From: Symbiodinium natans
Taxonomy: Eukaryota; Sar; Dinophyceae; Suessiales; Symbiodiniaceae
Length of the DNA stretch: 64,000 nt
Assembly: GCA_905221605.1 (NCBI GenBank)
Contig: CAJNDS010000215.1
Location: 1 to 64,000, forward strand
Reading direction: 5' to 3'
Shown: positions 22,487 to 36,300 of the stretch, piece by piece
Layout: each line of letters begins with the position of its first letter
How positions within the stretch are numbered: the stretch's first letter is position 1
Notes under the pieces: generated by a model
Told to the model about the DNA's origin: nothing
Databases searched by the model: none
What the model saw: only the letters and a program-made list of their open reading frames with translations
Position numbers and translations under genes: made by a program

Positions 22487-22535
<49 letters not shown>

Positions 22536-23725
22536 CTGGACCTTGCCCACGAAAAAAAAAACTTTGCCAAGATGACCTTGCCCGCTAAATATATGACCTT
22601 GCCCGCTAAATATAGGTGCCCACACAGTCATTACCATTCATATTATATATGAAAGAGTGGTTTAGGGTTTAGGGTTTAGGGTTTAGGGTTTCGGGTTTCG
22701 GGTTTCGGGTTTCGGGTTTACGGTTCAAGCCCAAGTCGTGGGTTCCTGTTAAGCAGCTAAAGCTAAGTTTCGGGTATTGGGGGCTTAGGGCCCTAATCCC
22801 TAAGCCTTATAACTTACCACCCTCAAACCCTCGGTAAACCCTGTAAACCCTATAAACCCGACACCCTATGAACTCCAGGCCCTGTCACCCCTAAACCGTA
22901 AACCCTGAATCCTATAAACCCTAAACCCTACCCTCTACAACAATCATCCCTAATCCATTTTCTGGCAACTGCGGTTTAAGTTTTTGCCTGGTAGCCCAGT
23001 GGCGCCCTTTACCCCAAAATGGTTCTGGGTTCCCTTATAAGCCAGCCAAGAAAAGGGTTTAGGGTTTAGGGTTAGGGTTTAGGGTTTAGGGTTTAGGGTT
23101 TAGGGTTTAGGGTTTAGGGTTTAGGGTTTAGGGTTTAGGGTTTAGGGTTTGGGGTTTAGGGTTTAGGGCTTAGGGTTCAGGATTTAGGGATGGTTACCAA
23201 GTTTAGGATCCTGAAAACAGCGACCCAGGAGAGCCTCAGAGGCGCGACCACACGCAGCGCCCCGGGTTTCAAGGTGTTCCGCGAGTTTCTTTGAAGAGTG
23301 GAGGATTTAGGCTTTGGGGTTTAGGTTTTAGAGTTTAGGGCTTTAGGGTTTCGGGTTTCATTTTTTTGGCCTTGTGCTCGGGCGTCCGCGCAGTGTAGGG
23401 TGTTTGAGTTTTGTAAACCCTAAGCCCTGAACCCTAAACCCAGATCCGTTAAATCCCAAATTGTCGCGTCCCTTAACTCGAAGCCCTCCCAAAAGCCCTC
23501 AACCCTAAACCTTCAACCCTGAACCCGAATCTCTCAGAAGCCTAAAGCCCCCAAAACCCCCAAAACCCCCAAAACCCTCAAAAACCCCTAAAAACCCCAA
23601 ACCCCCAAAACCCCGAAACCCCCAAACCCCCCAAAACCCCCGAACCCCAAGGTGACGGTCCGGCGGCCGCCGCCGATTCCGGCGCAGAGGGCCGCCAACG
23701 CCAGCAGGCCTGGCATGCAGTGGAG
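19387..23725 (+). CDS. probable 5' exons of the cysteine synthase gene (N-terminal extension)
   Basis: Exon-like blocks with AG|G acceptors and GA/GC donors: 19387 to about 19471 (DPCGMNFWKKLRHSLERQEP), 20226 to about 20315 (DYLWRGRSALSRAAGAKH), 21232-21291 (AQQHHAECKATGSLPARLLE), 22056-22121 (GEADEACAAVQRTLTRLRGH), 23229-23280 (ESLRGATTRSAPGFKVF) and 23652-23725. Phases are compatible from 21232 onward into the first core exon at 24072, so one continuous gene is the simplest reading. A weaker block near 21038 was left out. No domain is recognised. The W-x-GRSAL…LARW segment resembles candidate exons at 2209 and 3830. The blocks could instead be a separate gene, with a stop at 23287-23289 if the last donor is not used. 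Confidence 0.5.
20047..20222 (-). repeat. CCCTAAA array
   Basis: A C-strand array runs up to the acceptor of the 20226 exon. Another CCCTAAA/CCCTGAA run lies at 19805-19960. Confidence 0.95.
20330..21190. repeat. TTTGGGG/TTTAGGG, CCCTACAA and CCTTAAAGCTTAAG arrays
   Basis: G-strand repeats (20330-20445), then CCCTACAA-type repeats (20590-20730), then a different unit, CCTTAAACCTTAAAGCTTAAGCC (20800-20970), then G-strand TTTAGGG (21085-21190). Confidence 0.8.
21292..22055. repeat. intron of G-strand then C-strand arrays
   Basis: Starts with TTTAGGG/TTTAGGGG repeats (21300-21580) and ends with CCCTAAA/CCCTGAA repeats (21910-22050). The centre is decayed G-strand sequence. Confidence 0.85.
22487..22535 (+). 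repeat. poly-G tract, ~48 bases
   Basis: An uninterrupted guanine homopolymer. Its length in an assembly is often unreliable. Confidence 0.9.
23055..23165 (+). repeat. TTTAGGG array
   Basis: A nearly pure G-strand heptamer array in the intron before the 23229 exon. Confidence 0.95.
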
Positions 23726-24071
23726 GCACGGAGCTCAGGGTTTCGGGGTTTAGGGGTTTAGGGGTTTAGGGGATTAGGTTTTGGGATTTAGGGATCAGGG
23801 TTTTTAGGGTTTTTGGGGTTTAGGTTTTTTTGGGTTTTTGGGGGTTTCTAGGGTTTAGGGTTTAGGGGGAGGCAGGCTTAAGGTTAGGAATGTGGGGTTT
23901 GGGGTTTAGGGTTCAGGGCTCCGGGTTTGGGGTTTAGGGTTTGGGGTTTAGGGTTTGGGGTTCAGGGTTTGGAAGGCGAAAGCTCGCTATGTTAGGGGTA
24001 CTGCTGTCGAAGACCTAGCCCAAACCCCAAACTCTGAAACCCTCAAACCCCAAACCCTCCACGCCCTGAAG

Positions 24072-24280
24072 GCCCGGCTACCCGACGCCCTTCCGGCGCC
24101 CCGAACGCCGCGCCCGGGTTTTGCCGGGCTGGTGGGGGAGACGAAGCTGGTGGAGCTCCGCTGCCTCTCGCAGGGGACCGAAGGGTCGAGGGTTTAGGGT
24201 TAAGGGGTTCGGGTTTAGGTTTTTACCCTCTACCAAAACTGTACTTCCTAGGGTGCACCCTAAACCCTAAACCCTAAACC

Positions 24281-24333
<53 letters not shown>

Positions 24334-27300
24334 ACCCTAAACCTCAACCCTAACCCCTAAACCCATTCATTAAGCGCTTTCAAGCCACTGCCGTTTTGGC
24401 CCCGAAGGCCCCATGCCCTTGCCATGCTCCCTCCCGCAAAGATAGGGTGTAGGGTTTAGGGTTTAGGGTTTAGGGTTTAGGGGCTTTGCGGTTTTGCACA
24501 CCACCCAGGGGTTTCAGGGCTGAGAGCATGCATGGTTCGACACCTTTCAGGGTTGAGGGGGTGTCACGGCTTCCTCCCATGGTCCTGCTTTTCTTCTGGC
24601 TACCCTGCATGCAAGCTTCCAGGAAAAGAGTGGATTATTTTCTAGACGACCGGAGATTCCATGGCGACATATTGCCCATGAATCAACAGCCGTTGTTGCT
24701 GGAGGGGGCACTGCTGCAGGTCGTTGTCCCGCGTTTTCGCGACCTGTTCGGTCTTGGAACTGGAGGTCTGCGGAAAACACGTGATGCCGTCCGACTTTGC
24801 GATGCTTATGAAGCGCCTCCGGTGTTTCACTTCTCGCGGTCCCTGGAACGAACCATCGGCAACTTGGCTGGTCGCGCTGCGTATGGCACAAAACCTTAAG
24901 CACCCAGAGTCCGAAGTCCTCAATGTGCTAGACCCTGATAGCACCTGAAGTCCTTAAAACCCTTAAAGCCCTTAAACGCCCTTAAATCCCCTTAGAGCCC
25001 TTACCCCTTAGAGCCCTGTAGTCCCCTTTAAGCCCTTAAGTCCTCTTAAAGCCCTCACGCCCTCAAGCCCTAAACCCTAAACCCCAAACCCTGAATTCAA
25101 AACCCCAAGCCCTAAACCCTAAACCCTCAGGCCCTTAAAGCCCAAAACCCAAAACCCAAAACCAAAAACCCTAAATTCAAAACCCTAAAACCTAAACCCT
25201 CCAGCCCTTAAATTCCCTGAAGGACGGGCTGCCGGATCCTTGGCAAGGCGGAGTTCTTGAGCCCAGGCGGCTGCCAGAAGGACGACCTGGGGTTTGGGGG
25301 GTTTGGGGGTTTAGGGGTTTAGGGGTTCAGGGGTTTAGGGGTTTAGGGGTTTAGGGGTTTAGGGCTTCAGGGGTTTAGGGGTTTAGGGGTTTAGGGGTTC
25401 AGGGGTTTAGGGGTTTAGGGGTTTAGGGGTTTAGGGGTTTAGGGGTTTAGGGGCTTCGGGGTTTAGGGGTTCAGGGTTTTCAGGGTTTAGCGGTCTCAGG
25501 GTTCCAGGGTGCAGGGCTTAGGGGTCTACGGGTTTAGCGTTTACTGGGAAGTTCATAGTACTTGTTAGCCAATTATAACTGTACTCATGGCTGTAGTTAT
25601 AACCATATCAGGGCACTTAAGGGGCTGAATAAGTGGGTTATAAGTACAGTTATAATTGGTTAATAAGTTTCCCTAAACCCTAAACCCTAATATTTAAGTT
25701 CTAAACCCTAAACCCTAAACCCTAAGCCCTAAGCCCTAAGCCCTAAGCCCAAAACCCTAAACCCTAAACCCTAAACCCTAAACCCTAAACCCTAAACCCT
25801 AAACCCTGGGGCTCTGCAGGACCGCGTGGCCCGGCAGATCCTCGACGAGGCCGCGGCTGCTTCCCTTCTTCGGCCTGGTGGGACCGTGGCTTCTGGGAAG
25901 CATGGGGGGTGCAGGGGTTTAGGGTTTAGGGTTTTAGGGTTTAGGGTTTAGGGTTTTAGGGGTTTAGGGTTTAGGGTTTAGGGTTTTAGGGGTTTAGGGT
26001 TTAGGGTTTAGGGTTTTAGGGGTTTAGGGGTTTAGGGTTTAGGGGTTTAGGGGTTTAGGGGTTTAGGGGTTTAGGGGTTTAGGGGTTTAGGGGTTTAGGG
26101 GTTTAGGGGTTTAGGGGTTTAGGGGTTAGGGGTGGGGTTTAGGGGTTTTAGGGGTTTAGGGGTTAGGGTTTAGGGGTTTAGGGGTTTAGGGGTTTAGGGG
26201 TTTAGGGGTTTAGGGTTTAGGAGTTTAGGGTTTTAGGGTTTAGGGTTTAGGGTTAGGGTTTTAGGGGTTTAGGGGTTTAGGGGTTTAGGGTTTACGTGGG
26301 CTTTTATGGTTTTCAGATCTCGAAAGTCCCGCAGCGCAGAACCTGAACTTTCGGTCGGATGCCTTCAGTATCCCGCGCAAGACAAGACGAAACATCTTTG
26401 TGGCAATTGGTTTTCGCCATGCACCTGGGCAATTCGCGGTCGATGAGGAAAACAATGAGAAGGCCCTTCGGCCGAGGACGTCCCCCTGCGCGAAAATATC
26501 GGAGGTCGCAACAGTTCGCTCGGGTAACCCTAAACCCTAAAGCCTACACCCTAAACCCTAAACCGCGGCTTCTGGCTCTGCGACTTCACCCTGCACCTTG
26601 GCAGTCCGGACTCGATGAGTAAGCAGTGGCCGGCCGAAGACGCGCCCCGCCGCAAAACCTAAGTTTCCTTCACAAAGTCTTCGCATATTTATAGTCAAAC
26701 TCCGTGGGCGCAGCCTACGAACCCGAAGCATAGTGTCTTCTGCGGAGGTATGTTAAATTGGCTTCCGTGGCTCGGGTTCGGCTGGCTGCGGGTGGCTTCG
26801 TTTTGAGTGTTGAGTAGTGTTTGGATGGTCTGGGGGTGGGCGCGTGTGCATACGACCACGCGCTTACCAGCGCGTGACCTAGCCGAGCTACACTTGTAAA
26901 CCCTAAAACCCCTAAACCCTAAACCCTAAATCCAAAACCCAAAACCCTAAAGCCTAAACCCTAAATCCAAAATCTTAAACCCTTCAGCCCGAAGTCCTTA
27001 AAAGCCAGCCGCCCTTGCCCCCCCCCCCCCCCCCGGGGTTTGGTGATTTTGGGGTGTAGGGCTTGGGACACAAAACCGCTCGAAAACCTAATCTGCCGCT
27101 GAGTCCTAAACCCTAAGCCCCAAACCTTATGAACCCTATAAACCGTCTAAGCCCTGTAAACCCTATTAACCCCACCCTGTAAACCCTATAAGCCCTAAAC
27201 CCTAATACTAAACCCTAAACCCCTAACCCTAAACCCTAAACCCCAAACCCTATAAACCCTCAAACCCCGAAAAACCCTAAAGACCCTAAAAACCCTATAA

Positions 27301-30300
27301 ACCCTAAACCCTAAACCCTAAACCCCAAGCCCTATACACCCAAAAACTGAGGTAGAAGGCACGTCCGGCAGCACAGGGATCTCCCTGTGCCTCGCCGCCG
27401 CCGCACGCGGCTACAACGTGCACGTGGTGCTGCCTGATGACCAGGAAGGGTTCAGGGTTTATGGTTGAGGGGATGAGTGTTCAGGGGGTCTTAATGAGGG
27501 TTTAGAGCTGGGGGTGCAGGGTGTTGGTGCTTTGAAGTTTTGCGGGTGTAGGGTTAAGGCCTGCTTTATGGCATAAGAAGGTTAGGTTACAACTAGGTCC
27601 TGGGGTTCCTACTTAGACCCGAATGGGTTTAGGGTTTAGGGTTTAGGGTTTAGGGTTTAGGGTTTAGGGTTTAGGGTTTAGGGTTTAGGGTTTAACTTAG
27701 AACCCTACTTCTAGCTACCCATGAATCATCGCGTGGGGAGTTCTATGGCTTAGGCGCCCTACTCCTACACCCTAAACTCTTTCAGGCAGCCGACTCTAAG
27801 CCCTAAACCCTCTGCACCCTCTAAACACCCTAACCCCTCTACACCCTCTACACCCTCTACACCCTCTAAACCTTATAAACCCTCTAAACCCTCTAAACCC
27901 TCTGAACCCTCTAAACCCTCTAAACCCTCTAAACCCTCTAAACCCTCTAAACCCTCTGAACCCTCTGAACCCTCTAAACCCTCTAAACCCTCTAAACCTT
28001 CTAAACCCTCTAAACCCTCTAAACCCTCGAAATCCTCTAAATCCTCTAAACCCTCTAAACCCTAAGCCCTAAAGCCCAAAAACTAAGCCCTAAGCCCAAA
28101 GCCCTAAATCTGAAGCCCTAAAGCCCTAAGCCCTAATCCCTAAAGCCCTAAGCCCCAAGCCCTAAGCCCTAAACCCTAACCCTAACCCTAAACCCTAAAA
28201 CCCTAAAGCCCTAAAGCCCTAAAGCCCTAAACCCTAAACCCTAAACCCTAAACCCTAAACCCTAAACCCTAAACCCTAAACCCCAAACCCTAAACCCTAA
28301 ACCCTAAACCCTAAACCCTAAACCCACACACAAAAAGGGCCAAAAACCCACGAGGCCGCCGAGAAGGCCGAGCTGCTTCGCCGCTTCGGCGCCACCGTGC
28401 AGCTGGTGCGCCCGGCCAGCATCTCCAGCCCGGAGCACTACGTGAGCCCGGGTACGAGTTATTATAGGGTTTAGGGTTTAGGGTTTAGGGTTTAGGGTTT
28501 GAGGACTGGTAGGGTTTGGGTAGGGCTTCGGGCTTAGGAACTGCCCTCCAACACTCCCTCCCCCCCGGCCCGCCCGCCCCAGCCTTGTCCTACCTGCCCG
28601 TGCCCTTTCAGGAACGTGGCGCGGCGCCATGCGGAGCGGCTCGTAGCAGAGGGCGGGGCCGGCGCGGCCCTCTTCGCGGACCAGTTCGAGAACCCCGCCA
28701 ACTTCCGTGCCCACTACCAGGGAACGGGCCCGGAGCCTTGGCTGCCTTGCGGACTTTGAAGGTTCTAGGTAGGCCCTTGGGACATTTTTTATACTTTCCG
28801 TTCTGTGGGTTTCAGAGGATCAGACTCAGGAATATTTTTCAGAGGGTTCTCGGGGCCATCCTAGGGTTCATGGGTGCTGATACCCAGGGTCATGAACCTG
28901 TTCATATGAAGTGTTTATGTTTCTTGTACCCCCAAAAGGACACCCAATACATACACTCACCAATATTAAAAAGGAACCTTACATACACTCACCAAAAACA
29001 GAAATAGAAACCCTACTTCATATACCCTTTGTCGTCTTGTATGTTGCCGTGCTATTCTCAGCACTGCGTCCACTGCGCCGGGGCACTATGCGTTGCGGCA
29101 TATGGTAGTTCATCTAATTGGGGCAGGCCGGAAATGCAGCTTCATGGTTGGCACCTGTCCTTTTTTCAGAGGTCTAGGTTGCTCTGGGTACAGCCTAGAG
29201 GGTGATGAGTAGGGTAGCTGCACTTGCAAGACTCGGAGATGTGGGCGGTCCTAAACCCTAAACCCTAAACCCTAAACCCTAAACCCTAAACCCTAAACCC
29301 TAAACCCTAAACCCTAAACCCTAAAACCCTAAACCCTAAACCCTGAACCCTGAACCCTGAACCCTAAACCCTAAACCCTAAACCCTAAAAGGTTTCTTTG
29401 GGGCATGCCTTGGGGGTGAGGGGGACTGAGGCTCAAGAGGCGAGAGTCGTTTATGAAGCTTAGGGCTTGGGGTTTAGGGTTTAGGGTTTAGGGTTTAGGG
29501 TTTAGGGTTAAGGGTTGAACTGGTCTCTCTCTCCGAACCAAAGGCTCTGAGGACAAGCTTGCGTGACTGTTTCCAACACCCGAGCAGGCCCCTTGCAATC
29601 AGAGTCCGCGCAATCGCTAACCTAAACAGCACCCCTCAACTCTTAACCCGGCACCCCAAACTTCCAAGCCACCAAAATCCTCTAAACCCAGAACCTCGCC
29701 CCCATGTCCTGCCAAACTCCATGTTCGGTTTTAGGGTTTTAGGGTTTGGGGCTTGCGGGTTTTTAGGGTTCTAAGGGTTTCAGGGTTTCTATAGGGTCAA
29801 GGGTTTAGGGCTCTTAGGGGTCTGAGGAGCTCTGGGAGCAATGCGGCGGTGCCCTGGACGCCTTCGTGACGCTTGGATCCGGCAAAGAGCGGTTTAGGGT
29901 TAAGGGTTTAGGGTTTAGGGTTTAGGGTGTAATTGTGCAACTTTTTTTAGGGCTCCAGGGGTCTGCGGGCTCAGCGTTTAATTTAATTAGGGTGTTATTG
30001 GGCTTCAGGACATGAGGGGGAATAGGGGGGCTCTTTGTCTTCAGGTTACTATGAATGTTGGATTGCGGCTGTGGGGCAAGTGTGTGAGAGATGATGGGAG
30101 ATGCACTTGAAGGCTAGCCCTAAGCCCTATAAGCCCTATAAGCCCTATAAGCCCTATAAGCCCTGTAAGCCCTATAAGCCCTATAAGCCCTAAGCCCTAA
30201 AACCGAAACCCTACAAGCCCTAAACCCTAAGCCCTAAACCCTAAACCCTAAACCCTCAACCCTAAACCCTAAGCCCTAAAGCCCCCGAACGACAAGGATG

Positions 30301-33300
30301 AGCGCGGGCACCGGCGGCACCTTGGCGGGCGTGGGCCGCTTTCTGAAGGAGAGGAGCCCGGACATCAGGGTCTGCTCCTGGGAGGAAACTTGTCCCCCCC
30401 AAATGCGAAACCCTAAACCCCAAACCCTAAACCCTAATCCCCAAACCCTAGTGAGTAATTAGGGTTTAGGTGTTTAGGGAGGCAAGGAAAGTACCATGGT
30501 TTCCTTGTCTTTGTAACTTAGTTTCAGACTTTAAGCCTTAACCCACGAGAAGGGTCTGGGGTTTGGGCCAGTGGTTTCAAGTTGCTTGCTGAGCGTTCAG
30601 GGTTGTCGCACGAGAAGGTGGGATGCCCAGTAGGGCCTTTACTCCTCTTCTTTGAGGGGAGATGGATTCCGCATGAACTGACTGGGCACCCTAAACCCTA
30701 AACCTTAAACCCTAAGCCCTAAACCCTAAACCCTAAACCCTAAACCCCAAACCCCAAACCCCAAACCCTAAACCCTAAACCCTAAACCTCGGAAGAGTCA
30801 TCCCCCCGAAGTCGGCCCAGGTTTGGCGGATGTCTCCGGCTCTTCCCTCTACTACAAGGTTGCGGCCTGCCTACATCCCACCCTGAGCCCGTCCTGGGTT
30901 TAGGGTTTAGGGTTTAGGGTTCAGGGTTCAGGGTTTAGGGTTTAGGGTTCAGGGTTTAGGGTTTAGGGTTTAGGGTTTAGGGACGCCTTTTAGGCGTTTG
31001 ACCCGAAACCCTTTCGAAAAGCCCAGGCCAAGGGAGTGCTGTACGCCCCCGAGCAGCAGGAGCGATCGATCCGCCGGCATCGGACGGACACCATCGCAGC
31101 CACCTGGCTGCGATGGTTTAGGGTTTAGGGTTTAGGGTTTAGGGTTTAGGGTTCAGGGTTCAGGGTTCAGGGTTCAGGGGTTAGGGTTTAGGGTTTAGGG
31201 TTTAGGGTTTAGGGTTTAGGGTTCCCTTCCCCTTAAGCCCTCAAACCATGCACAAGCCTACTAAACCCTCACCCGCGAACACACACTTTTCAGACCTACA
31301 ATAGCAACACCCGTCCCTAAACCCTAAACCCTAAACCCTAAACCCTAAACCCTAAACCCTCAACCCTCAACCCTCAACCCTAAACCCTAAACCCTAAACC
31401 CTAAACTCTAAACCCTAGGGTCAAACCCTAAACCCTAAACCCTAAACCCCAAACCATTCTGCTCAGGAAGGCATCGGCAACGACCGGCTTACGGCGAACT
31501 TCGCCTTGGGCCTGCCGAGCCACAACGGGGGCACCCCGGAGCGTGTGTTTACGATGTTCGGGTTTAGGGTTTAGGGTTTAGGGTTCAGGGTTTAGGGTCA
31601 GGGTTTTAGGGTCTAGGGTTTAGGGTCTAGGGTCTAGGGTTTCGGGTTAGGGTTAGGGTTAGGGGTATCTCGTTGGGGTCCTTATTTATAAGGGGATCCC
31701 ACTATTTCGGGGGTCTATATTCGGGGTCCCTTATTGTCGCAAACCCCCCCCATTTGGAGTTCGGGGTTGGGGGGCATTTGGGGTGTTGAGGCTGTTCAGG
31801 GTGTTGAGGGTGTTTAGGACCTAGGATGTTTAGGGCGTTTAGGGGCGTTTAGGTTGCTTAGGGTCCAGGTTTGGGAAGTTTTGGGTTTTGGGGGCTTGGG
31901 GCTTAGGGGGCTTTACGGGGTTGACGGGGAGTCTTGGGGTTTTACGTAGGGTAACGGTAACTATACTTCTACCTGGTTGTAACCTTAATTACTGAGGGTA
32001 CGTAGAACCCTACTTATAGCTACCCATGAACCTTCAAGTAATGGCTGCCCCCTGGTTCTTAGTAGGGAACCAGGGAAGGAGGGCCCTTATACATACCCTT
32101 TAAGGGATCATAGAGGGCCCTATATAATCCCGTAAAGGGCATATATAGGGCCCGCTATACACCCTTTAAGGGATCATGTAGGGCCCTATGTATACCCTCA
32201 TTCCCTACTAAGAGTCAGCCAGCCTACGCGAGCCTTGGCAAGCTCCCGAAGTCGGCCGCCGGAGAAAACCCGCCTACACTTGGAGGTTCATGTTAGGGAC
32301 CCCAAAAGGACATAAGCATAAGCATTTTACAGGGATCCCTATCCTAATTTTTGCTTATGTGCTTTTTTGTGGCCCTATCATGGTACTTAGGAACCAATTC
32401 TAGCTGTACTGATATCCCACTTACAAGAGTCTTTTTAGTGCCCCAATATGGTTATAAGTACAGTTATCAGTGCAGTTACAATGGGTTAACAGGTACCATG
32501 AACCTCCCAGCAATCTTTGCTTTGCACCCGTGGCGATTTTGCGCCTCTCCCAAGCCAAGTGTCGTTTAAGGTTTAGGGTTTAGGGTTTTACGCTTTTAGG
32601 GTTTAGGGTTTAGGGTTTTCGGGTTTAGGGTTTTAGGGTTTAGGGTTTTAAGGTTTTAGGGTTTTAGGGTTTAGGGTTTTAGGGCTTAGGGCTTAGGGCT
32701 TCGGGCCTCCCAGGTGTTCCAAGAAGCGCAACAAAGCGACCCAAGCGATCCCAGAGTCCCAATACGTGCCTCTCCAGTGTTCCTAAACCCTAAACCCTGA
32801 ACCCTAAACCCCAAACCCTAAACCCTAAACCCCAAATCCATAAACCCCAAACCCCTAAGCCCTAAATCCCGAAACCCGTTTCCAAGACAGGCGCCCCCGG
32901 CATCGACGAAGCGGTGCGCGTGTCAGACCAGGAGGCTTTGGACGCTCGTCACTGTTCTATAGGATTTGCTTCAGAACCAACCAAAAACATAGGGTTTAGG
33001 GTTTTGGGTTTGGGGTTTAGGGTTTACACGACTAGGATGCCCGGTAGTAACCTTATTCCCTTTTTAGGGGGCTTAGGTTCCCTTGTAAACCTCTTTAAGC
33101 AAGAAAGGGAACCCTTTTTTAACCCCAGACGATATGCTGAAGAACCAACCAAAAAAACAGGGTTTGGGGTCTAGGGTTTGGTGTTTAGGATTTAGGGTTT
33201 CGGGTTTCGGGTTTCGGGTCTGGCCCTTATTCTCCTGGGTTTAGGTTCCCTTATATAAGCCGCCTTTAAGCCAAAAAAGGGTGCCTAGGTTACTCTTGGG

Positions 33301-36300
33301 TCTAGTCTACTATTTGCCTACGAACCACCCCAAAAGTTCGGTTTAGGGTTTAGGGGTTTAGGGTTTAGGGTTGACGGTTTCTTCTGCCTGTGTATGGATG
33401 ATACGCGCGTCCCGGCCTCAGCCCAGGGGTTAAAAAGGGTTGACGGTTTAGGGTTGAGGGTTTAGGATTTACTACCATTTGCTTAAGACCCACCCAAAAC
33501 ACAGAACAAGAATCCCTATATTGCCCCTTGTCAGGAAGACCTATTTTGTTATGGTTCAGCAAATGGTGATTGTGGGCCTTCCTCAGGGTTGGGGTTTCGA
33601 GCGCTGTTGAGGGGTTGTTCAGGTTTTTCGTCGCTTTTCACCACCTGGTTTTTAAGGTTGGGAGCTCAAGCCGAGACCTCTTTATGGCACAGGATGGCCA
33701 ATGCATTTAGGGTTTAGGGTCTAGGGTTGAGGGTTTAGGGTTTAGGGTTTAGGGTGAAACATCCAAGCCCCAAATCCCTAAACGCCAGGACCCTGAGCCC
33801 TTGCTACACGTTGACGCCCAAGTTTCGCTGTGGAAACGCCTACGTTATTAAGGTAAGCGGGGTCGCCCCCAGACGTTTTTTGTTATTAGGTCAAAAACTG
33901 ATCTGTGCCTGTTTGTCTTGGAAACTTGCAGAAATTCACCGAGCAGTTCAAACTTTCTGTGATTTCTACTGCTGTTGAGCTTGGAGGGGATAGAAATCTC
34001 GGAGGCTTGCAAAGTTTGAGTTTGAAGGGTGAGAGTTTGGAAACTTGAGGCTTTGCTTGCAGCTTACAGAACAAGCAGTTGAGTTTCTTGAACCTTTCTG
34101 CCAACTTTGTTCCTGCAAAGTCAGATCAATGTAAGATTTGGAGATTTGTTGCGTTTATGTGAACCTAGTTCGAGGCCTCCAAATGGGTCGAAGAGCTTTG
34201 CAGCGATATCCTGACTCAGGTTATGGGGTCTAATAGCTCCAGAAGCGGCGTTCTGACGGGCTGAAAAGCTTGGAAAACCAAACCCTTCGTCATTTTTGTG
34301 GATTTGTCGTCCCACGGGTTGAAGAACTTGAAACGGTAGTCCTGAATCACGGTATTTGCAAGAATGGCACTCCTATCTGGAGGAGCGCATCTCGGACAAC
34401 TCGTCCAGGTGGTATGGCACCCGGCTGCAGTGGCAGCCCAGATTGGGGAGCGTGTGTGTTGAGTACAACACGTACACATCGAACAGCCAAGAGAGGATGC
34501 GGCGGACATTGAAAGGGACATTTTGCCCAGCGGCGGAAAGAACCCTAAACCCTAAACCTTACACCCTAAACCCTAAACCCTAAACCCTAAACCCCAAACC
34601 CCAAACCCCAAACCCCAAACCCCAAACCCCAAACCCCAAACCCTAAACCCTAAACCCTAAACCCTAAACCCTAAACCCTGAACCCTAAACCCTAAACCCT
34701 AAACCCGCCCGCCACCCCTCTCACTTCTGTTGGGGTAGGCGGGCGCTGTCGAGCGGCAGCGACACCAAGCAGGCTGAGCTGGGCTGCGAAGCCTGCAGGC
34801 AACACCCAGTCGCCTAGCTCCTGGCCATTTTGCTGTGCGGAGGTGCGCCCTTTAAAACGGAGAACGGATACCCCCCCCCCGCCTATCCGAAGTCAATTTC
34901 GGGACTGCCCGGGCAATTAAACAGGATAAACCCCCCCCTCTCCCCGCCCCTATCCGAATTCCATTTGGGGGCCCGGCCTTTAAACCGGATACCCCCCCCC
35001 TCCGAAGTCAATTTCGGGGCTGCCCGGACCTTGCTGTGCGGGGCGCCCCCTTTAAAACGGATACCCCCCCCTCCGTCCGAATCCGGGCCTTTAAAACGGC
35101 TACCCCCCCCTATCCGAACTCAGTTTCGGGACTGCCCGGGCAGGATACCCCCCCCCCTCCCGAAGTCCATTTGGGGGGGCCGAGTTTCCGAAGTTTTTTT
35201 CGGTGTTAAAGGATACCCCCCCGGAGTCAATTTCGGGGGGTCTCGGGCCTCTCTACAGGATACCCTGGCTTTTAGCAGGATACAGCCGTATACTCCCCCG
35301 CGCCTTTCTGGGAAGCCACAGGTATGCGGAGGCGGCCTTAAGCCGTACACCCCCCGCCCCCCCCCGAAGTCCATTTTGGGAAGCCCCAGGCCGCAACAAC
35401 GCTGTGCAGAGGCTGCCTTCAAATAAAGCAAGGCAGCAAGAAGGCCCCCTGGCCGAAGACGTCCCCCAACGCAAAACCTATTTTTTCTTTCGGAAGCTTC
35501 TAGACATGACCTTCACAAGGTATCGTTTGAGCAACAGGTCTTTCGCCATGCAGCCTTGACACCCGGCCAAGAGAATAATAGAAACATTGAGAAGGCCCTC
35601 CGGCCGAAGACGTCCCCCAACGCAAAACCTGATTTTTGTCTCTGATGCTTCTAGACATGACCTTCCGCAAGGTATCTTTAGAGCAACAGGCCTTTCGCCA
35701 TACGGCCTTGACACTTCGACAAAGAGAATAGAAACAATGAGAAGGCCCTCCGGCCGAAGACGTCCCCCAACGCAAAACCTGATTTTTGTCTCTGATGCTT
35801 CTAGACATGACCTTCCACAAGGTATCTTTAGAGCAACAGGCCTTTCGCCATACGGCCTTGACACTTCGGCAAAGAGAATAGAAACAATGAGAAGGCCCTT
35901 GGCCGAAGATGCCCCCCAGCGTGAAACCCATTTTTTCTTTCGGAAGCTTCCAATTGACTTTTCAAGGCTTCTTCTTAGATGTTTCCTTGCAGCAAGGCAT
36001 CTTCATAGGCAAGCTCCATCACCTGAGAAAGAAGTATACTACAGTAGATATTAGTCCGAAGTACAGCGTTGAGTGCAGAAGTGTTTGAATGTGGGCTGGC
36101 TTTGGTTCGGCTGGCTCTGGTTTGTTTCGCTGTGAGTAGTGTTTGGGTGGCCTCGGGGTGGGCATGTCTTCATACTACTGCGTTCAGCTGACCAGTGCTA
36201 CACCCTACACCATAAACCCTAAACCCTAAACCCTAAACCCTGAGCCCTAAACCCTAAACCCTAAACCCTAAACCCTAAACCCTAAACCCTAAACCCTAAA

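Noticed and set aside
23229-23289. Stop codon TGA at 23287 as the end of an independent upstream gene
   Set aside because: A GC donor six bases earlier in the frame joins in phase to 23652 and on to the cysteine synthase core. I kept the single-gene reading but at low confidence.
34815-34840. Spliced-leader relic (GGCCATTTTGCTGTG)
   Set aside because: It matches only the CCATTTTG core of the dinoflagellate leader; the flanking bases differ and no gene start follows.
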